Counted from the first letter of the stretch, positions 1 through 7,597 are shown. The stretch: 41,021 nucleotides of DNA from an uncultured Pseudomonadota bacterium (GCA_949295475.1 CASFLC010000085.1:1-41021), one strand, 5' to 3'. Translations and numbers: made by a program. The notes: generated by a model not told the origin, from the letters alone.

Positions 1-850
1 GGAATGGATTCAAAAGAATCCCAAGGCACGGCAGGCAAAGTCCAAGGCCCGAATCAACGCCTATGACGAATTATTGGCTCAGGCGACAAAAGATAAGATT
101 ACCACGGCGCATATTAATATTCCGATGACGGAACGTCTGGGTGATCTGGTGATTGAGGCGACTAATCTGACCAAGGGTTTTGGCGACAGAGTTTTGATTG
201 ACAATCTGTCTTTTAAGATTCCCAAAGGGGCAATCGTGGGGATTATCGGTCCTAACGGCGCCGGCAAGACAACTTTGTTCCGCATGATTACGGGGCAGGA
301 AGAGCCGGATTCCGGAACAATCCGTCTCGGAGATACGGTTGATTTGGGATATGTCGATCAGTCCCGTGACGAACTGAATCCGGATAAAACGGTTTGGGAG
401 GAAATTTCTGACGGTTTGGATATGATACAGCTCGGCAAAAAGGAAATACCGTCCCGCGCCTATGTCGGACAGTTTAATTTTAAAGGAAGCGACCAGCAGA
501 AAAAAGTCGGACAGCTTTCCGGCGGCGAGCGCAACAGAGTTCATTTGGCCAAGATGCTCAAAAAGGGTGCCAATGTTATTCTGCTGGACGAACCAACCAA
601 TGATCTGGACGTTGATACGCTGCGTTCTCTGGAAGAAGGAATTATGAATTATCCCGGCTGTGTTTTGGTGACATCACACGACCGGTGGTTTCTTGATCGT
701 CTGGCGACGCATATTCTGGCTTATGAAGACGAAGGGCACGTTGAGTGGTTTGAAGGCAATTTTGAGGAATACGAGAAAGATAAACGTCGCCGCCTCGGTG
801 ACGATGCCGTTAATCCGCACCGTATCCGCTATAAAAAACTGGAGCGCTAG
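1..850 (+). CDS. ettA: Energy-dependent translational throttle protein EttA (5' truncated)
   Basis: This is the 3' part of an ABC-F ATPase that binds the ribosomal E site and gates elongation according to ATP/ADP ratio (family knowledge). The frame is open from base 2 with no start, so the gene begins outside the window. What remains is the end of the inter-domain linker (KARQAKSKARINAYDELL) and the second ATPase domain: Walker A GPNGAGKTT, signature LSGGERNRVHLAKML, Walker B ILLDEPTNDLD and the switch histidine in TSHDRWFLD. There are no membrane segments, as expected for ABC-F. The C-terminal end (NPHRIRYKKLER) resembles EttA rather than Uup or YheS. A strong terminator follows. Confidence 0.93.
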   Translation, partial: EWIQKNPKARQAKSKARINAYDELLAQATKDKITTAHINIPMTERLGDLVIEATNLTKGFGDRVLIDNLSFKIPKGAIVGIIGPNGAGKTTLFRMITGQEEPDSGTIRLGDTVDLGYVDQSRDELNPDKTVWEEISDGLDMIQLGKKEIPSRAYVGQFNFKGSDQQKKVGQLSGGERNRVHLAKMLKKGANVILLDEPTNDLDVDTLRSLEEGIMNYPGCVLVTSHDRWFLDRLATHILAYEDEGHVEWFEGNFEEYEKDKRRRLGDDAVNPHRIRYKKLER

Positions 851-866
851 CCGCGGTTTCGCTGTG

Positions 867-902
867 AAAAAGTCCCTTCTTTGCGTAAAGAAGGGACTTT
901 TT
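867..902. terminator. Bidirectional rho-independent terminator
   Basis: A perfect 16-bp stem (867-882 with 887-902) and a GCGT loop. It is A-rich on the left and T-rich on the right, so it can serve both ettA and the convergent minus-strand gene ending at 914. Confidence 0.9.
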
Positions 903-913
903 GTGATTCCGTT

Positions 914-1504
914 TTAGGATTTGGCATAATTGTCGTCAACGATTTTTTGAACTTGCTTTTCGGCTCCGCCGCCTTCCCAGCACCAAAAATTTTCCTGCTG
1001 ATAGATGCGTCCGCTGAGCGCTTTTAATAAACGGCGGCAAATTTTCCGGGTACCGCAATAAAAGTGCCGTTTGTCATCGTCGCTGCTGATGATAATATGC
1101 CGCGGAATAAAATTTTGGCGCAGAATGTTCAGAGCCGTCTGATGTTGGTTTTCCTGCGGAATGTAAAAGCTCAGGAAACAAACTCTGGAGTTTTCCCGCC
1201 TGAGCAGACGGAGAACAGTGCGCGGCGTTGCGTTTCCTTCCCACAGCCAGCTTCCGCGGCGGTACAAAACTTTTCCTTCGGGACAGGCCTTTAGGAGTTT
1301 TTGACAATCTTTCCATGAGCCGATGTAGGTCAGACGGTTTTGGCTGCCGCCATGGAACATAATTTTGACCGAGGCCAGTGTGGCAAGTTTTTGCAATTCT
1401 TGACGGCTAAAATAATTTTTTTTTGTTTTTTTGCGTGAGAAATTTTCCCACTCCGTGCAGGCTTTTTGAATTGCCATGCACATTTCTTGAAATCTTGAAG
1501 ACAT
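914..1504 (-). CDS. Hypothetical protein with internal duplication
   Basis: A 196-residue protein that I do not recognise. It contains two diverged copies of a unit of about 55 residues: residues 46-101 (GSWKDCQKLLKACPEGKVLY, then WLWEG) and 136-188 (GTRKICRRLLKALSGRIYQQ, then FWCWEG). Each copy runs from a hydrophobic strand through a C-x-[KR]-LLKA helix to a W-x-W-E-G motif. It is basic, with no signal peptide or membrane segment, so probably cytoplasmic. There is no clear ribosome binding site before the ATG, but a good promoter lies 30-60 bp upstream. It ends at the terminator shared with ettA. The function is unknown. Confidence 0.75.
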   Translation of the reverse strand: MSSRFQEMCMAIQKACTEWENFSRKKTKKNYFSRQELQKLATLASVKIMFHGGSQNRLTYIGSWKDCQKLLKACPEGKVLYRRGSWLWEGNATPRTVLRLLRRENSRVCFLSFYIPQENQHQTALNILRQNFIPRHIIISSDDDKRHFYCGTRKICRRLLKALSGRIYQQENFWCWEGGGAEKQVQKIVDDNYAKS

Positions 1505-1517
1505 AATTGTTAAAATT

Positions 1518-1580
1518 AAAAATTTTAGTTTATGTCTTCATATAGAATAAATTGGCGGATTTTGTCAAACTAAAATTTTT
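1518..1580. repeat. 14-bp perfect inverted repeat around a divergent promoter region
   Basis: Bases 1518-1531 (AAAAATTTTAGTTT) are the exact reverse complement of 1567-1580, with a 35-bp spacer. The right arm overlaps the -35 box of the minus-strand promoter and the left arm covers its predicted transcription start. A second short palindrome, CTGCCGGCGGCAG, lies at 1594-1606 before the plus-strand gene. These could be operators, but nothing in the sequence names the regulator. Confidence 0.5.
1539..1568 (-). promoter_or_regulatory. Sigma-70-type promoter for the gene at 914-1504
   Basis: On the minus strand, TTGACA (plus 1563-1568) and TATATG (plus 1539-1544) are separated by 18 bp. The predicted start near 1533 gives a leader of about 30 nt. 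It lies inside the inverted repeat at 1518-1580. Confidence 0.55.
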
Positions 1581-1656
1581 TGCCTCTTTAAATCTGCCGG
1601 CGGCAGTTTATATGAATTTTGTGAGGTTATCATGATGTTGAAAGAAAGGGTGCAAG

Positions 1657-2076
1657 ATGCGTTTGTGGTCGGTTCATCCGAAATATTTGGATAAATACGG
1701 TTTGATAGCCCTTTGGAGGGAAGGCCTGCTGGCTCAAAAAGCGCTGAGCGGCGGTGCCCGGGGATATCAGAATAATCCGCAATTGCAGCGTTTTAAAAGT
1801 CAGGACAATCCGCTTAAGGCAATTGGTTCGTATCTTTGTTTTGTGGCATCCGAAGCTTTGAGACAGGGATACCGGTTTAATCATGAAAAAATTTTGTACC
1901 CTAATTTTGAAACGGCTTTTATGAAAGTCGACAGCAGACAGCTGCTTTGGGAAACAGAACATCTCAAGGCAAAGCTCAAACAACGTGATAAGCTGAAGTT
2001 TCTGGAACTCAGCCTTTCGCCCCGGGCGGACGTCCACCCGGTTTTTTATGTCAATCTAACAAAAGGAATTCAATAA
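1657..2076 (+). CDS. Pyrimidine dimer DNA glycosylase family protein
   Basis: A 139-residue protein beginning MRLWSVHPKYLDKYGLIALW, followed by REGLLAQKAL and GYQNNPQLQRF. I match this pattern to the Pyr_excise family (T4 endonuclease V-like), whose characterised members cleave the glycosyl bond at UV-induced pyrimidine dimers and then nick the strand. The length fits the family (about 135-140). There is no signal peptide. The start is a plain ATG. The stop overlaps the next gene's ATG (TAATG at 2074-2078), so the two are probably translationally coupled. The assignment is from recognition of the N-terminal pattern; catalytic activity is inferred. Confidence 0.72.
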   Translation: MRLWSVHPKYLDKYGLIALWREGLLAQKALSGGARGYQNNPQLQRFKSQDNPLKAIGSYLCFVASEALRQGYRFNHEKILYPNFETAFMKVDSRQLLWETEHLKAKLKQRDKLKFLELSLSPRADVHPVFYVNLTKGIQ

Positions 2077-2282
2077 TGTCAAAAGGTACGGTAAAGTGGT
2101 TTAATACTAAAAAAGGTTACGGTTTTATCAGACCGGAAACGGGCAGCAAAGACGTTTTTGTACATATCAGCCAGCTTGAAAGATCCGGGATATCCAGCCT
2201 TCCTGACGGACAAGCAGTCAGTTTTGAGTTGTATCAGGATCGCGACGGGCGTCCGGCCGCCGGTTCGCTCAGGCTTCTTTGA
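2076..2282 (+). CDS. Cold-shock protein, CspA family
   Basis: A 68-residue single cold-shock domain that binds single-stranded RNA or DNA as an RNA chaperone. RNP1 (KGYGFI, residues 13-18) and RNP2 (DVFVHIS, 26-32) are intact, as is the leading KGTVKWFN strand. Length is typical. Its ATG overlaps the stop of the glycosylase gene by one base, an unusual position, since csp genes are often single units with long 5' leaders. Here there is no room for a thermosensing leader, so cold induction of the classical cspA type is unlikely from this start. It converges on the DUF1349 gene 13 bp away, with no terminator visible. Confidence 0.93.
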   Translation: MSKGTVKWFNTKKGYGFIRPETGSKDVFVHISQLERSGISSLPDGQAVSFELYQDRDGRPAAGSLRLL

Positions 2283-2295
2283 GTTTGGACGGAGA

Positions 2296-2856
2296 TTATT
2301 TGAAGGAGATGTTTTCCAATGTGCAGGAAAAACTGCTTTCCTGCGGGGAACAGGCATAAGCGCCGGCTTTCAATCCGTTGTCTGAATTCAGGTAGAACAA
2401 TCTGAGCCTTTGGTATTGTCTGCCGTCGAGAGAATAAGACAGGACACAGTCTCCGTTTTGACAGCATAATCGGTACCAGATGTCTGCAGGGCAGATTTTG
2501 AGAGGGTTTACGGCCCAATCAGACTGCCCCGCAACGGTTACGACGCTGCCTATTTGCGGCTGGTCTTTTGATGCACACAGAATTCCGGCCTTGGCCCAAT
2601 TGAATTCATTTTGCCGGATCATTATGCCGCACTGGGCAAAGTTTTCCGGATTTTCAGCGTGCCATTTTATATCCAGAGAAAAAACAGGCGGGCAGTTTTG
2701 ATAAAAAAAATGGCCGTCGTCTTTTTGAAAATTGTGGCGGCGGTTTTGCCAGAAATCCGTGTGCGGCAGGGTTTCGACAATCATCCCTTCCTCACTGAAA
2801 CGGACGTTGAAAGGTTCGTTGTGCCAGGAAAAGTCTTTGAGCGCATCAAGCAGCAT
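2296..2856 (-). CDS. DUF1349 domain-containing protein
   Basis: A 186-residue protein matching the DUF1349 family, a concanavalin-A-like beta sandwich found in many bacteria and without a settled function. Visible family features are the opening W-H-N-E-P, the TDFW segment near residue 33, the QCGIMIRQNEFNWAKAGI stretch, and the C-terminal GLKAGAYACSP strand. There is no signal peptide, so probably cytoplasmic. Its start codon overlaps the stop of the upstream J-protein gene by one base (TAATG on the minus strand), so it is likely co-translated with it. Members are sometimes annotated as regulators of arabinose use; I see nothing here to support that. Confidence 0.82.
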   Translation of the reverse strand: MLLDALKDFSWHNEPFNVRFSEEGMIVETLPHTDFWQNRRHNFQKDDGHFFYQNCPPVFSLDIKWHAENPENFAQCGIMIRQNEFNWAKAGILCASKDQPQIGSVVTVAGQSDWAVNPLKICPADIWYRLCCQNGDCVLSYSLDGRQYQRLRLFYLNSDNGLKAGAYACSPQESSFSCTLENISFK

Positions 2857-3794
2857 TAAAAGTTCCTTACGGTTTCGTCGGGCATGGCCCTCAGTGTTTT
2901 TTCAAGTTCCGGGTTGGCGGTTTTAGGCGCAATAATTTTTAATGTAATGATTTCGTCTCCTGCCGTACTTTTAGTTTTGATGCCTTTCCCTTTAAGACGC
3001 AGTTTTTCGCCGCTGGAAGCATAAGGCGGAATATTGACGATAACTTTGCCGCTGATGGTGGGGACGGTAACCTTTGCGCCCAAGACGGCTTCTTTGACGG
3101 TAATCGGCAGTTCCATCAGAATATTGCTGCCTTCAGCGCTGAAGTATGGGTGTTTGTCCACATTTAAGGTAATCAGCACATCGCCGGCAGGGCCGCCGTT
3201 GAAACTCGGCTGTCCCAGTCCTTTTAACCGCAGAGTTTGTCCGTCTGAGGTTCCGGCAGGGATTTTGACATTAATGTTTTTGCCGTTGATGCTGACGGTT
3301 TTTTCATCGCCGCGGGCGGCCGTCAGAAAGTCAATCCGCATGGTGTAGGCAATATCTTCGCCTTTGCGCGGCCGATGCGACGACGCTCCGCTGAAACCCT
3401 GAAAACCGCTGTTCCGGCCTCCTGCAAATTGTGAAAAAATATCATCTCCGAAAATGGAGGAAAAATCAAATCCGCCGGAGCCGCCGCCGAAAGGATTATC
3501 GCCTGTGTAAGTATATGTGCGGTATCCGTCGCTTCCGGCACCTCCGAATCCGGCGCCAAACCCGGTAGGTTTTCCATCGGCGTCAATTTCGTTGTTGTCG
3601 TATTTTTTGCGCTTTTCCTTATCGCCGAGAATGTCGTAAGCGCATGAAATTTCTTTGAATTTTTCAGCTGCGTCCGGATTGTCTTTGTTGAGGTCGGGGT
3701 GGTATTTGCGCGCCAGTTTACGGTATGCCGATTTGATTTCCGCATCGCCGGCATCTTTGCTTACGCCCAAGACATGATAAAGGTTTTTGTTCAT
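2856..3794 (-). CDS. Class-B J-domain co-chaperone (CbpA-like)
   Basis: A 312-residue DnaJ-type co-chaperone that would stimulate DnaK ATPase and deliver substrates. An N-terminal J domain (residues 4-65, HPD at 32-34) leads into a Gly/Phe-rich linker (about 75-130) and a two-part C-terminal substrate domain (about 137-300, with [19 protein letters not shown]). The CxxCxGxG zinc repeats of class-A DnaJ are absent, so it is class B. I start it at the ATG giving [11 protein letters not shown]; a TTG ten codons upstream would add a non-homologous [10 protein letters not shown]. No dnaK or grpE is nearby. It is translationally coupled to the DUF1349 gene. Confidence 0.9.
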   Translation of the reverse strand: MNKNLYHVLGVSKDAGDAEIKSAYRKLARKYHPDLNKDNPDAAEKFKEISCAYDILGDKEKRKKYDNNEIDADGKPTGFGAGFGGAGSDGYRTYTYTGDNPFGGGSGGFDFSSIFGDDIFSQFAGGRNSGFQGFSGASSHRPRKGEDIAYTMRIDFLTAARGDEKTVSINGKNINVKIPAGTSDGQTLRLKGLGQPSFNGGPAGDVLITLNVDKHPYFSAEGSNILMELPITVKEAVLGAKVTVPTISGKVIVNIPPYASSGEKLRLKGKGIKTKSTAGDEIITLKIIAPKTANPELEKTLRAMPDETVRNF

Positions 3795-3873
3795 CTTTTT
3801 TTTGCTCTTCGTAAAAATTTCCAATCTTATATGCTATATAGGAAGAACAAGTCTTTATTGCAAGCAGATCGGC

Positions 3874-4185
3874 TTATTTTGCGTCAATGTTCCGGCAGAC
3901 AAAAGTTGCCCGGCGGGCATTGTCCCGCTGCAGCGTGATTTTGTAAAGGGCGGCCTGTTTGTTGCCGCGGTCCTGACAATATTGCGCGGCTACGGGAGCC
4001 AGTTCGTCAACCCTGATATTGCGGTATTCGTAAGTGACGTAGAGCGGAGATTGACTGATAACCCGTGCATTGGCGGCCAGATAATTGTAATCCGGATCAA
4101 AAATTACTTCGGTTTCCTGATATCCGGTCAGAGAGCAGGCTGATGCCGCGGCGATTATACCCAGCAGGGCAAGTGTTTTTTTCAT
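3874..4185 (-). CDS. Small putative lipoprotein
   Basis: A 103-residue protein with a lipoprotein signal: MKKTLALLGIIAAASAC, with the lipobox cysteine at 17. It should be lipidated and anchored in the envelope. The mature part has a tyrosine-rich region (YQETEVIFDPDYNYLAANA) and two later cysteines (about 69 and 97) that could form a disulfide. I do not recognise a named family. Its ATG overlaps the stop of the preceding small gene (ATGA), so the two form an operon. The function is unknown. Confidence 0.75.
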   Translation of the reverse strand: MKKTLALLGIIAAASACSLTGYQETEVIFDPDYNYLAANARVISQSPLYVTYEYRNIRVDELAPVAAQYCQDRGNKQAALYKITLQRDNARRATFVCRNIDAK

Positions 4186-4373
4186 GCGTTGAGACTCCTT
4201 CCACCAGATTTTTTGACACGGGATTTTGTTTTGACTTTTTCTTCGGGCGGAAGTTCGGACAATCCTTCAACCGGTTGATAAACGCCGTCGCGGATTTTGG
4301 CCGCAATAATCAACCGGCGTTTTTCCTGAAAACGTTTGAGGGCCTGCGTGTAATCGTAAGTAAAATTTTTCAT
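4182..4373 (-). CDS. Small basic hypothetical protein
   Basis: A 63-residue protein with no recognised domain. It has an amphipathic N-terminal helix (KNFTYDYTQALKRFQEKRRL), a central acidic patch (GLSELPPEEK) and a lysine/arginine-rich tail. There is no signal peptide or membrane segment. It overlaps the downstream lipoprotein gene by four bases (ATGA), which supports it as a translated gene. It might be a regulator or an RNA-binding peptide, but nothing visible establishes that. Confidence 0.6.
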   Translation of the reverse strand: MKNFTYDYTQALKRFQEKRRLIIAAKIRDGVYQPVEGLSELPPEEKVKTKSRVKKSGGRSLNA

Positions 4374-4428
4374 GTCCGGTACCTTTGTCTTTTCAATCCC
4401 AGCATAGCACTTTCAGGTTAATCAAAGC

Positions 4429-4731
4429 TTAATTGAGTTCGTTGTATATATCTTTGCCGGCGCGGAGCAGAATGTTGTAAATTCTGTTGTTGGTCGAGTT
4501 CTTGGTGCGGGTGTTCTGCAGTTTTTCCATCATGCGAGCCAACTTGCGGTTGAAGGCTTGATTTTGGCGCAGTTTTTCGATGTCGCGGAGATTTTCTTCA
4601 TCGTCGATTTTATAGTTAACCACAGCTTTGAGAGTTGCCATATACTGCGCTTCCTGCTGGGCGGCAAATTGAGCACGGGCAGGAAGAATCCAAAAGGTTG
4701 AAATTAAAAACGCGACGGCGGCGGCCCTCAT
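4429..4731 (-). CDS. Small exported hypothetical protein
   Basis: A 100-residue protein with a cleavable signal peptide (MRAAAVAFLISTFWILPARA, then QF) and a mature part that is largely charged alpha helix (EEQNLRD-like, LARMMEKLQNTRTK). I chose the internal ATG at 4731 because a near-perfect GGGAGG lies six bases upstream (plus 4738-4743); the ATG at 4767 would put a charged 12-residue extension before the signal peptide. A TATAAT on the minus strand (plus 4776-4781) would give a leader of about 38 nt to the chosen start but none to the longer one. It is probably periplasmic, with unknown function. Confidence 0.7.
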   Translation of the reverse strand: MRAAAVAFLISTFWILPARAQFAAQQEAQYMATLKAVVNYKIDDEENLRDIEKLRQNQAFNRKLARMMEKLQNTRTKNSTNNRIYNILLRAGKDIYNELN

Positions 4732-4832
4732 TTTATGCCTCCCTTTCAAATAAGGTATTGTTTTCATTTTGATAAATTATATACTACAAACATTCGAATC
4801 GTTTGACTACGGATTTTTGAAAGTTATCACAC

Positions 4833-5810
4833 ATGAAAAAAACTTTATGGGCTCTTTTTGACGACAGAGCGGGCAGCGTCGGTCAGGCTAAAGGGATTTT
4901 GCCGCTTTTGACCGACGATTTTGATGTTGAGATTAAAACGATAGTTTACAATCGTCTGGCAGCGTTGCCGAATTGTCTGTTGGGCGCCAGCCTGCGCGGC
5001 GTTGACCGTCGGAACAGTTCTTTGACGGAGCCGCCGTATCCTGATTTGATTCTTTCGGTCAGCCGCCGGACGGCGCCGATTGCCCGCTATATCAGAAAAA
5101 AGTCCGGCGGGCGCAGCAAAATCGTGCAGCTGATGTATCCGGGAAAATGCGGCTTGCGGGATATGGCGCTGGTCGTCGTTCCCGAGCATGACCGGCAGAA
5201 ATGTCCGAAAACCGAAAACATTTTCTTTGTGACCGGCTGTGCCCACAGAGTGACGCCTCAGGCAATGGCCGAAGCCGTCGCCCGCTGGGAAAGTGTTTTT
5301 GCGCCTCTGCCCAAACCGTGGACGACGGTAATCGTAGGCGGCGCAATTAAAGGAAAACCTTTCAGTGCCGATAATGCCGCTGCTTTGGGAAGCTTTTTGC
5401 AAAAGACGGTTAAGCAAACCGGTGGTTCGCTGCTGATTACGACATCCCGGAGGACGGGACAGGAGGCTGAAAATATTATAAAAAAAGCTGTTGAGGGTAT
5501 CCCCGCTTATACTTATTGGTGGGGAGAGCAAAAAGATAATCCGATAATGGGTTTTTATGCTCTTGCGGACAGAATCGTGGTGACCGGAGACACGGTGTCC
5601 ATGTGCAGCGAGGCCTGCGGCAGCGGCCGTCCCGTTCTTATCTTTTGCGGCAAAAACTGGCTGCAGCCCAAGCATGAGCGCTTTGTCCGCTCGTTGTGCG
5701 ACGGCGGTTATGCTGTTTTGGCAGAGGCTTCACAGGCTTTGTCTTTTGTTCCGACGCGGCGGCTTGATCCGGCGGCGGAAATCGCCGCAAAGATAAAATC
5801 TTTGTTTTAG
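4833..5810 (+). CDS. ELM1/GtrOC1 family putative glycosyltransferase
   Basis: A 325-residue protein of the family named after plant mitochondrial fission factor ELM1 (formerly DUF1022), widespread in alphaproteobacteria and thought to have a GT-B glycosyltransferase-like fold. Family features are WALFDDRAGSVGQAKGI at the N-terminus, PDLILSVSRRTAPIARYI, LMYPGK, VVVPEHD, a central VIVGGAIKGKPF strand-loop, and the nucleotide-sugar-like VVTGDTVSMCSEACGSGRPV. No signal peptide is seen. It is a single gene, and its stop overlaps the stop of the convergent gene by four bases. In bacteria its substrate is not established; a role in envelope polysaccharide is inference. Confidence 0.85.
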   Translation: MKKTLWALFDDRAGSVGQAKGILPLLTDDFDVEIKTIVYNRLAALPNCLLGASLRGVDRRNSSLTEPPYPDLILSVSRRTAPIARYIRKKSGGRSKIVQLMYPGKCGLRDMALVVVPEHDRQKCPKTENIFFVTGCAHRVTPQAMAEAVARWESVFAPLPKPWTTVIVGGAIKGKPFSADNAAALGSFLQKTVKQTGGSLLITTSRRTGQEAENIIKKAVEGIPAYTYWWGEQKDNPIMGFYALADRIVVTGDTVSMCSEACGSGRPVLIFCGKNWLQPKHERFVRSLCDGGYAVLAEASQALSFVPTRRLDPAAEIAAKIKSLF

Positions 5811-6574
5811 TCTTCGAAAAAGAAATTGTCTTTATGCGGTTGGGAATCCTGAATTCCTTCCAGAGGTCCGGTCTTTTTGGTGGCGGCGACTTTTTGGTAA
5901 ATGCCGCCGAAGTATGTGCTTTTGCGCCAGATATAGTCGAATTTGTTTTTTGCGAAAGTTTCTATGCCGCGATCCCATAATTTTTCGACAAAGGGGTTGT
6001 AGAGGCGGTTGAACATCCGGATAAAATAGCGCAGCGGATTCCACCAATAGGGACTGTGATGGTCAATAAAAATGACGTTTCCGCCGTCTTTGACCAAATT
6101 CAAAGCGTTGTTGATGACTTTGCTTTTGGTAACGGGGGGAAGTTCCTGCAACAGCATAAAACAAATGACGCAGTCATATTTTTCTTCACTTTTATAAGTT
6201 GCGGCGTCTGCGCAGATAAAACGCAGCCCGGGGTAAATGTCGCCGTATTTTTCGCGGTTGCGGGATACCTGCAGGGAATTGATGTCAATGACGTCGATTT
6301 GTCCGTAGGCGCCGACGCGCATGGCAATTTCGTCTGTTTCTTTGCCGAAGACGGCTCCCATTTGGAGAATTCTCTGATTTTGCCGCAGTTCATGCAACAG
6401 CGCCGTGACCAGCCGGTTGTATTGAAACATACTGCGAAGCAGGCACGAAAAACGGCTGTCATATCTCAGGCTGCGGTTAAGATCTCCGTATATGCTTCCG
6501 TAAAAAAAGCTACTGTATGCGGGGACGGGCAGCGGCGTAATTTGGTCTTGTTCTATTGGTTTTGGCGTCATCAT
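5807..6574 (-). CDS. RquA-like rhodoquinone biosynthesis enzyme (putative)
   Basis: A 255-residue SAM-binding class I methyltransferase-fold protein. The best match I recognise is RquA, which replaces a methoxy group of ubiquinone with an amino group to make rhodoquinone, an anaerobic electron carrier for fumarate reduction. Matching features are VPAY (17-20), a non-canonical motif I (ILQMGAVFGKET, 69-80) instead of GxGxG, IDVIDINSLQV (93-103), CFMLLQELP (138-146), FIDHHSPYWWNPLRYF (169-184), an FVEKLW helix (195-200) and the STYFGGIYQKV tail (219-229). A generic ubiquinone methyltransferase would have GxGxG. The ATG overlaps the HPt stop by four bases (ATGA); an upstream TTG start would lie inside that gene. 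Confidence 0.68.
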   Translation of the reverse strand: MMTPKPIEQDQITPLPVPAYSSFFYGSIYGDLNRSLRYDSRFSCLLRSMFQYNRLVTALLHELRQNQRILQMGAVFGKETDEIAMRVGAYGQIDVIDINSLQVSRNREKYGDIYPGLRFICADAATYKSEEKYDCVICFMLLQELPPVTKSKVINNALNLVKDGGNVIFIDHHSPYWWNPLRYFIRMFNRLYNPFVEKLWDRGIETFAKNKFDYIWRKSTYFGGIYQKVAATKKTGPLEGIQDSQPHKDNFFFED

Positions 6575-6915
6575 TGTTTTATTTTCCCTGAATTCAGATA
6601 TTCGGTTACTTTGTCGGTGCTTTCCAGGAAACTTCCGCGGATTTTTTGAATTTGCCGCGGAAGTTTGTGCAGCCGCCGGGCTAGGATGTTTTCTTCGGCC
6701 TCGGCACATAAGGCGGAAAATTCTTCCAGCCCGAAAACCAGACTGCCGGATTTCCAGTTGTGAAAGCAGTTTTTTTGTTCATCCGGCGTTTTCTGCTCAA
6801 AATTGTCCCAGTTGCGGGCGGAAACAGTCAAAAATTCATCCCATAACCGGCGGATTTTGGCGTTTCCGAAAACGGCGGCGTATTCTTGCAGGCGTTGTGT
6901 ATTAAACTTATTCAT
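6571..6915 (-). CDS. HPt-domain phosphotransfer protein
   Basis: A 114-residue all-helical protein with an HPt signature: H52-N-W-K55-S-G-S-L, then F-G62 and L-C-x-x-A-E. H52 is the likely phosphoacceptor histidine and K55 the conserved lysine, although the usual H-x-x-K-G has Ser in place of Gly. Stand-alone HPt proteins shuttle phosphate between a hybrid kinase and a response regulator; no hybrid kinase is in the window. It overlaps the response-regulator gene by 8 bp upstream and the RquA-like gene by 4 bp downstream, so the three are probably one translation-coupled unit. Confidence in the HPt call is moderate because the domain is divergent. Confidence 0.66.
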   Translation of the reverse strand: MNKFNTQRLQEYAAVFGNAKIRRLWDEFLTVSARNWDNFEQKTPDEQKNCFHNWKSGSLVFGLEEFSALCAEAEENILARRLHKLPRQIQKIRGSFLESTDKVTEYLNSGKIKQ

Positions 6916-7582
6916 TGGGCTTGATTAATCCGAGATGAGTGGCTTCCACGACCGCACCGGTGCGGTTGTAGACATTCAGCAGTTTCAAAATGGCGGTTAC
7001 GTGCAATTTGACGGTTCCTTCGGTAAGGCCGAGTTCGTAAGCAATTTGTTTGTTGGATTTTCCTTGAGAAATCAGGCGGATAACATCAATCTGCCGCGGG
7101 GACAGAATTTTGACTTTTTCTTTGACATCCTGCGTTTCGGGAATTTGTTCCACCTGTTTAAGGAGGTCAAATTTGTTTTGATTGGTGTTTTGCAGAAGTT
7201 CCGGCGGAATGTAGACGCCTCCGGACAGCACCAGATTAACGGCGCTGATGATAACGGCATTGGACGAGGCTTTGGAAATATATCCGGCGGCTCCGATTTC
7301 AATGCTTTTTTGCACGATTTCCTTATCGAAAACGGCAGAGAGGATAATTATCGGCGTTTCGGGAAGAGTGAGGTGAATCTTTTGGATGGCATCCAGCCAT
7401 TGGGAACCGGGCATGGCCAAATCGGTCAATACCAAGTTGAAATCTTTTTGTTTGTCGATGATTTTGAATATTTCAGAGTAGTCTTTGGCAAATACCAGCT
7501 GCGCATCCGGGTAATTGTCGCTTAAAATAAGCTCCAGTCCTTTGAGAAACAGTTCATGGTCATCCGCAACTAAAATTTTCAA
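6908..7582 (-). CDS. NarL/FixJ-family response regulator
   Basis: A 224-residue two-domain regulator. The receiver domain (1-120) has the acidic pair D7/D8, the phosphoacceptor D54 (LTDLAMPG), S82 and K104 (ISKAS). The C-terminal LuxR-type helix-turn-helix (about 160-215) reads LSPRQIDVIRLISQGKSNKQ, then VKLHVTAILKLL. The start is TTG at 7582: AAGGAG sits 7 bases upstream and no in-frame ATG is nearby. It lies 15 bp after rsmE and overlaps the HPt gene downstream. The cognate kinase is not adjacent. It most likely controls transcription, perhaps in answer to respiratory conditions given the RquA-like neighbour, but that is inference. Confidence 0.93.
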   Translation of the reverse strand: MKILVADDHELFLKGLELILSDNYPDAQLVFAKDYSEIFKIIDKQKDFNLVLTDLAMPGSQWLDAIQKIHLTLPETPIIILSAVFDKEIVQKSIEIGAAGYISKASSNAVIISAVNLVLSGGVYIPPELLQNTNQNKFDLLKQVEQIPETQDVKEKVKILSPRQIDVIRLISQGKSNKQIAYELGLTEGTVKLHVTAILKLLNVYNRTGAVVEATHLGLIKPNE

Positions 7583-7597
7583 TGGCGTTCTCCTTTG

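Noticed and set aside
3795-3870. A heat-shock (sigma-32) promoter for the class-B J-protein.
   Set aside because: CTTG and CATATAA-like boxes are present, but spacing does not match the RpoH consensus.
4803-4830. TTGACT-N16-TATCAC just before the ELM1-family gene.
   Set aside because: The -10 box is only a few bases before the ATG at 4833, which would give a leaderless message. Without other evidence I do not call it a promoter.
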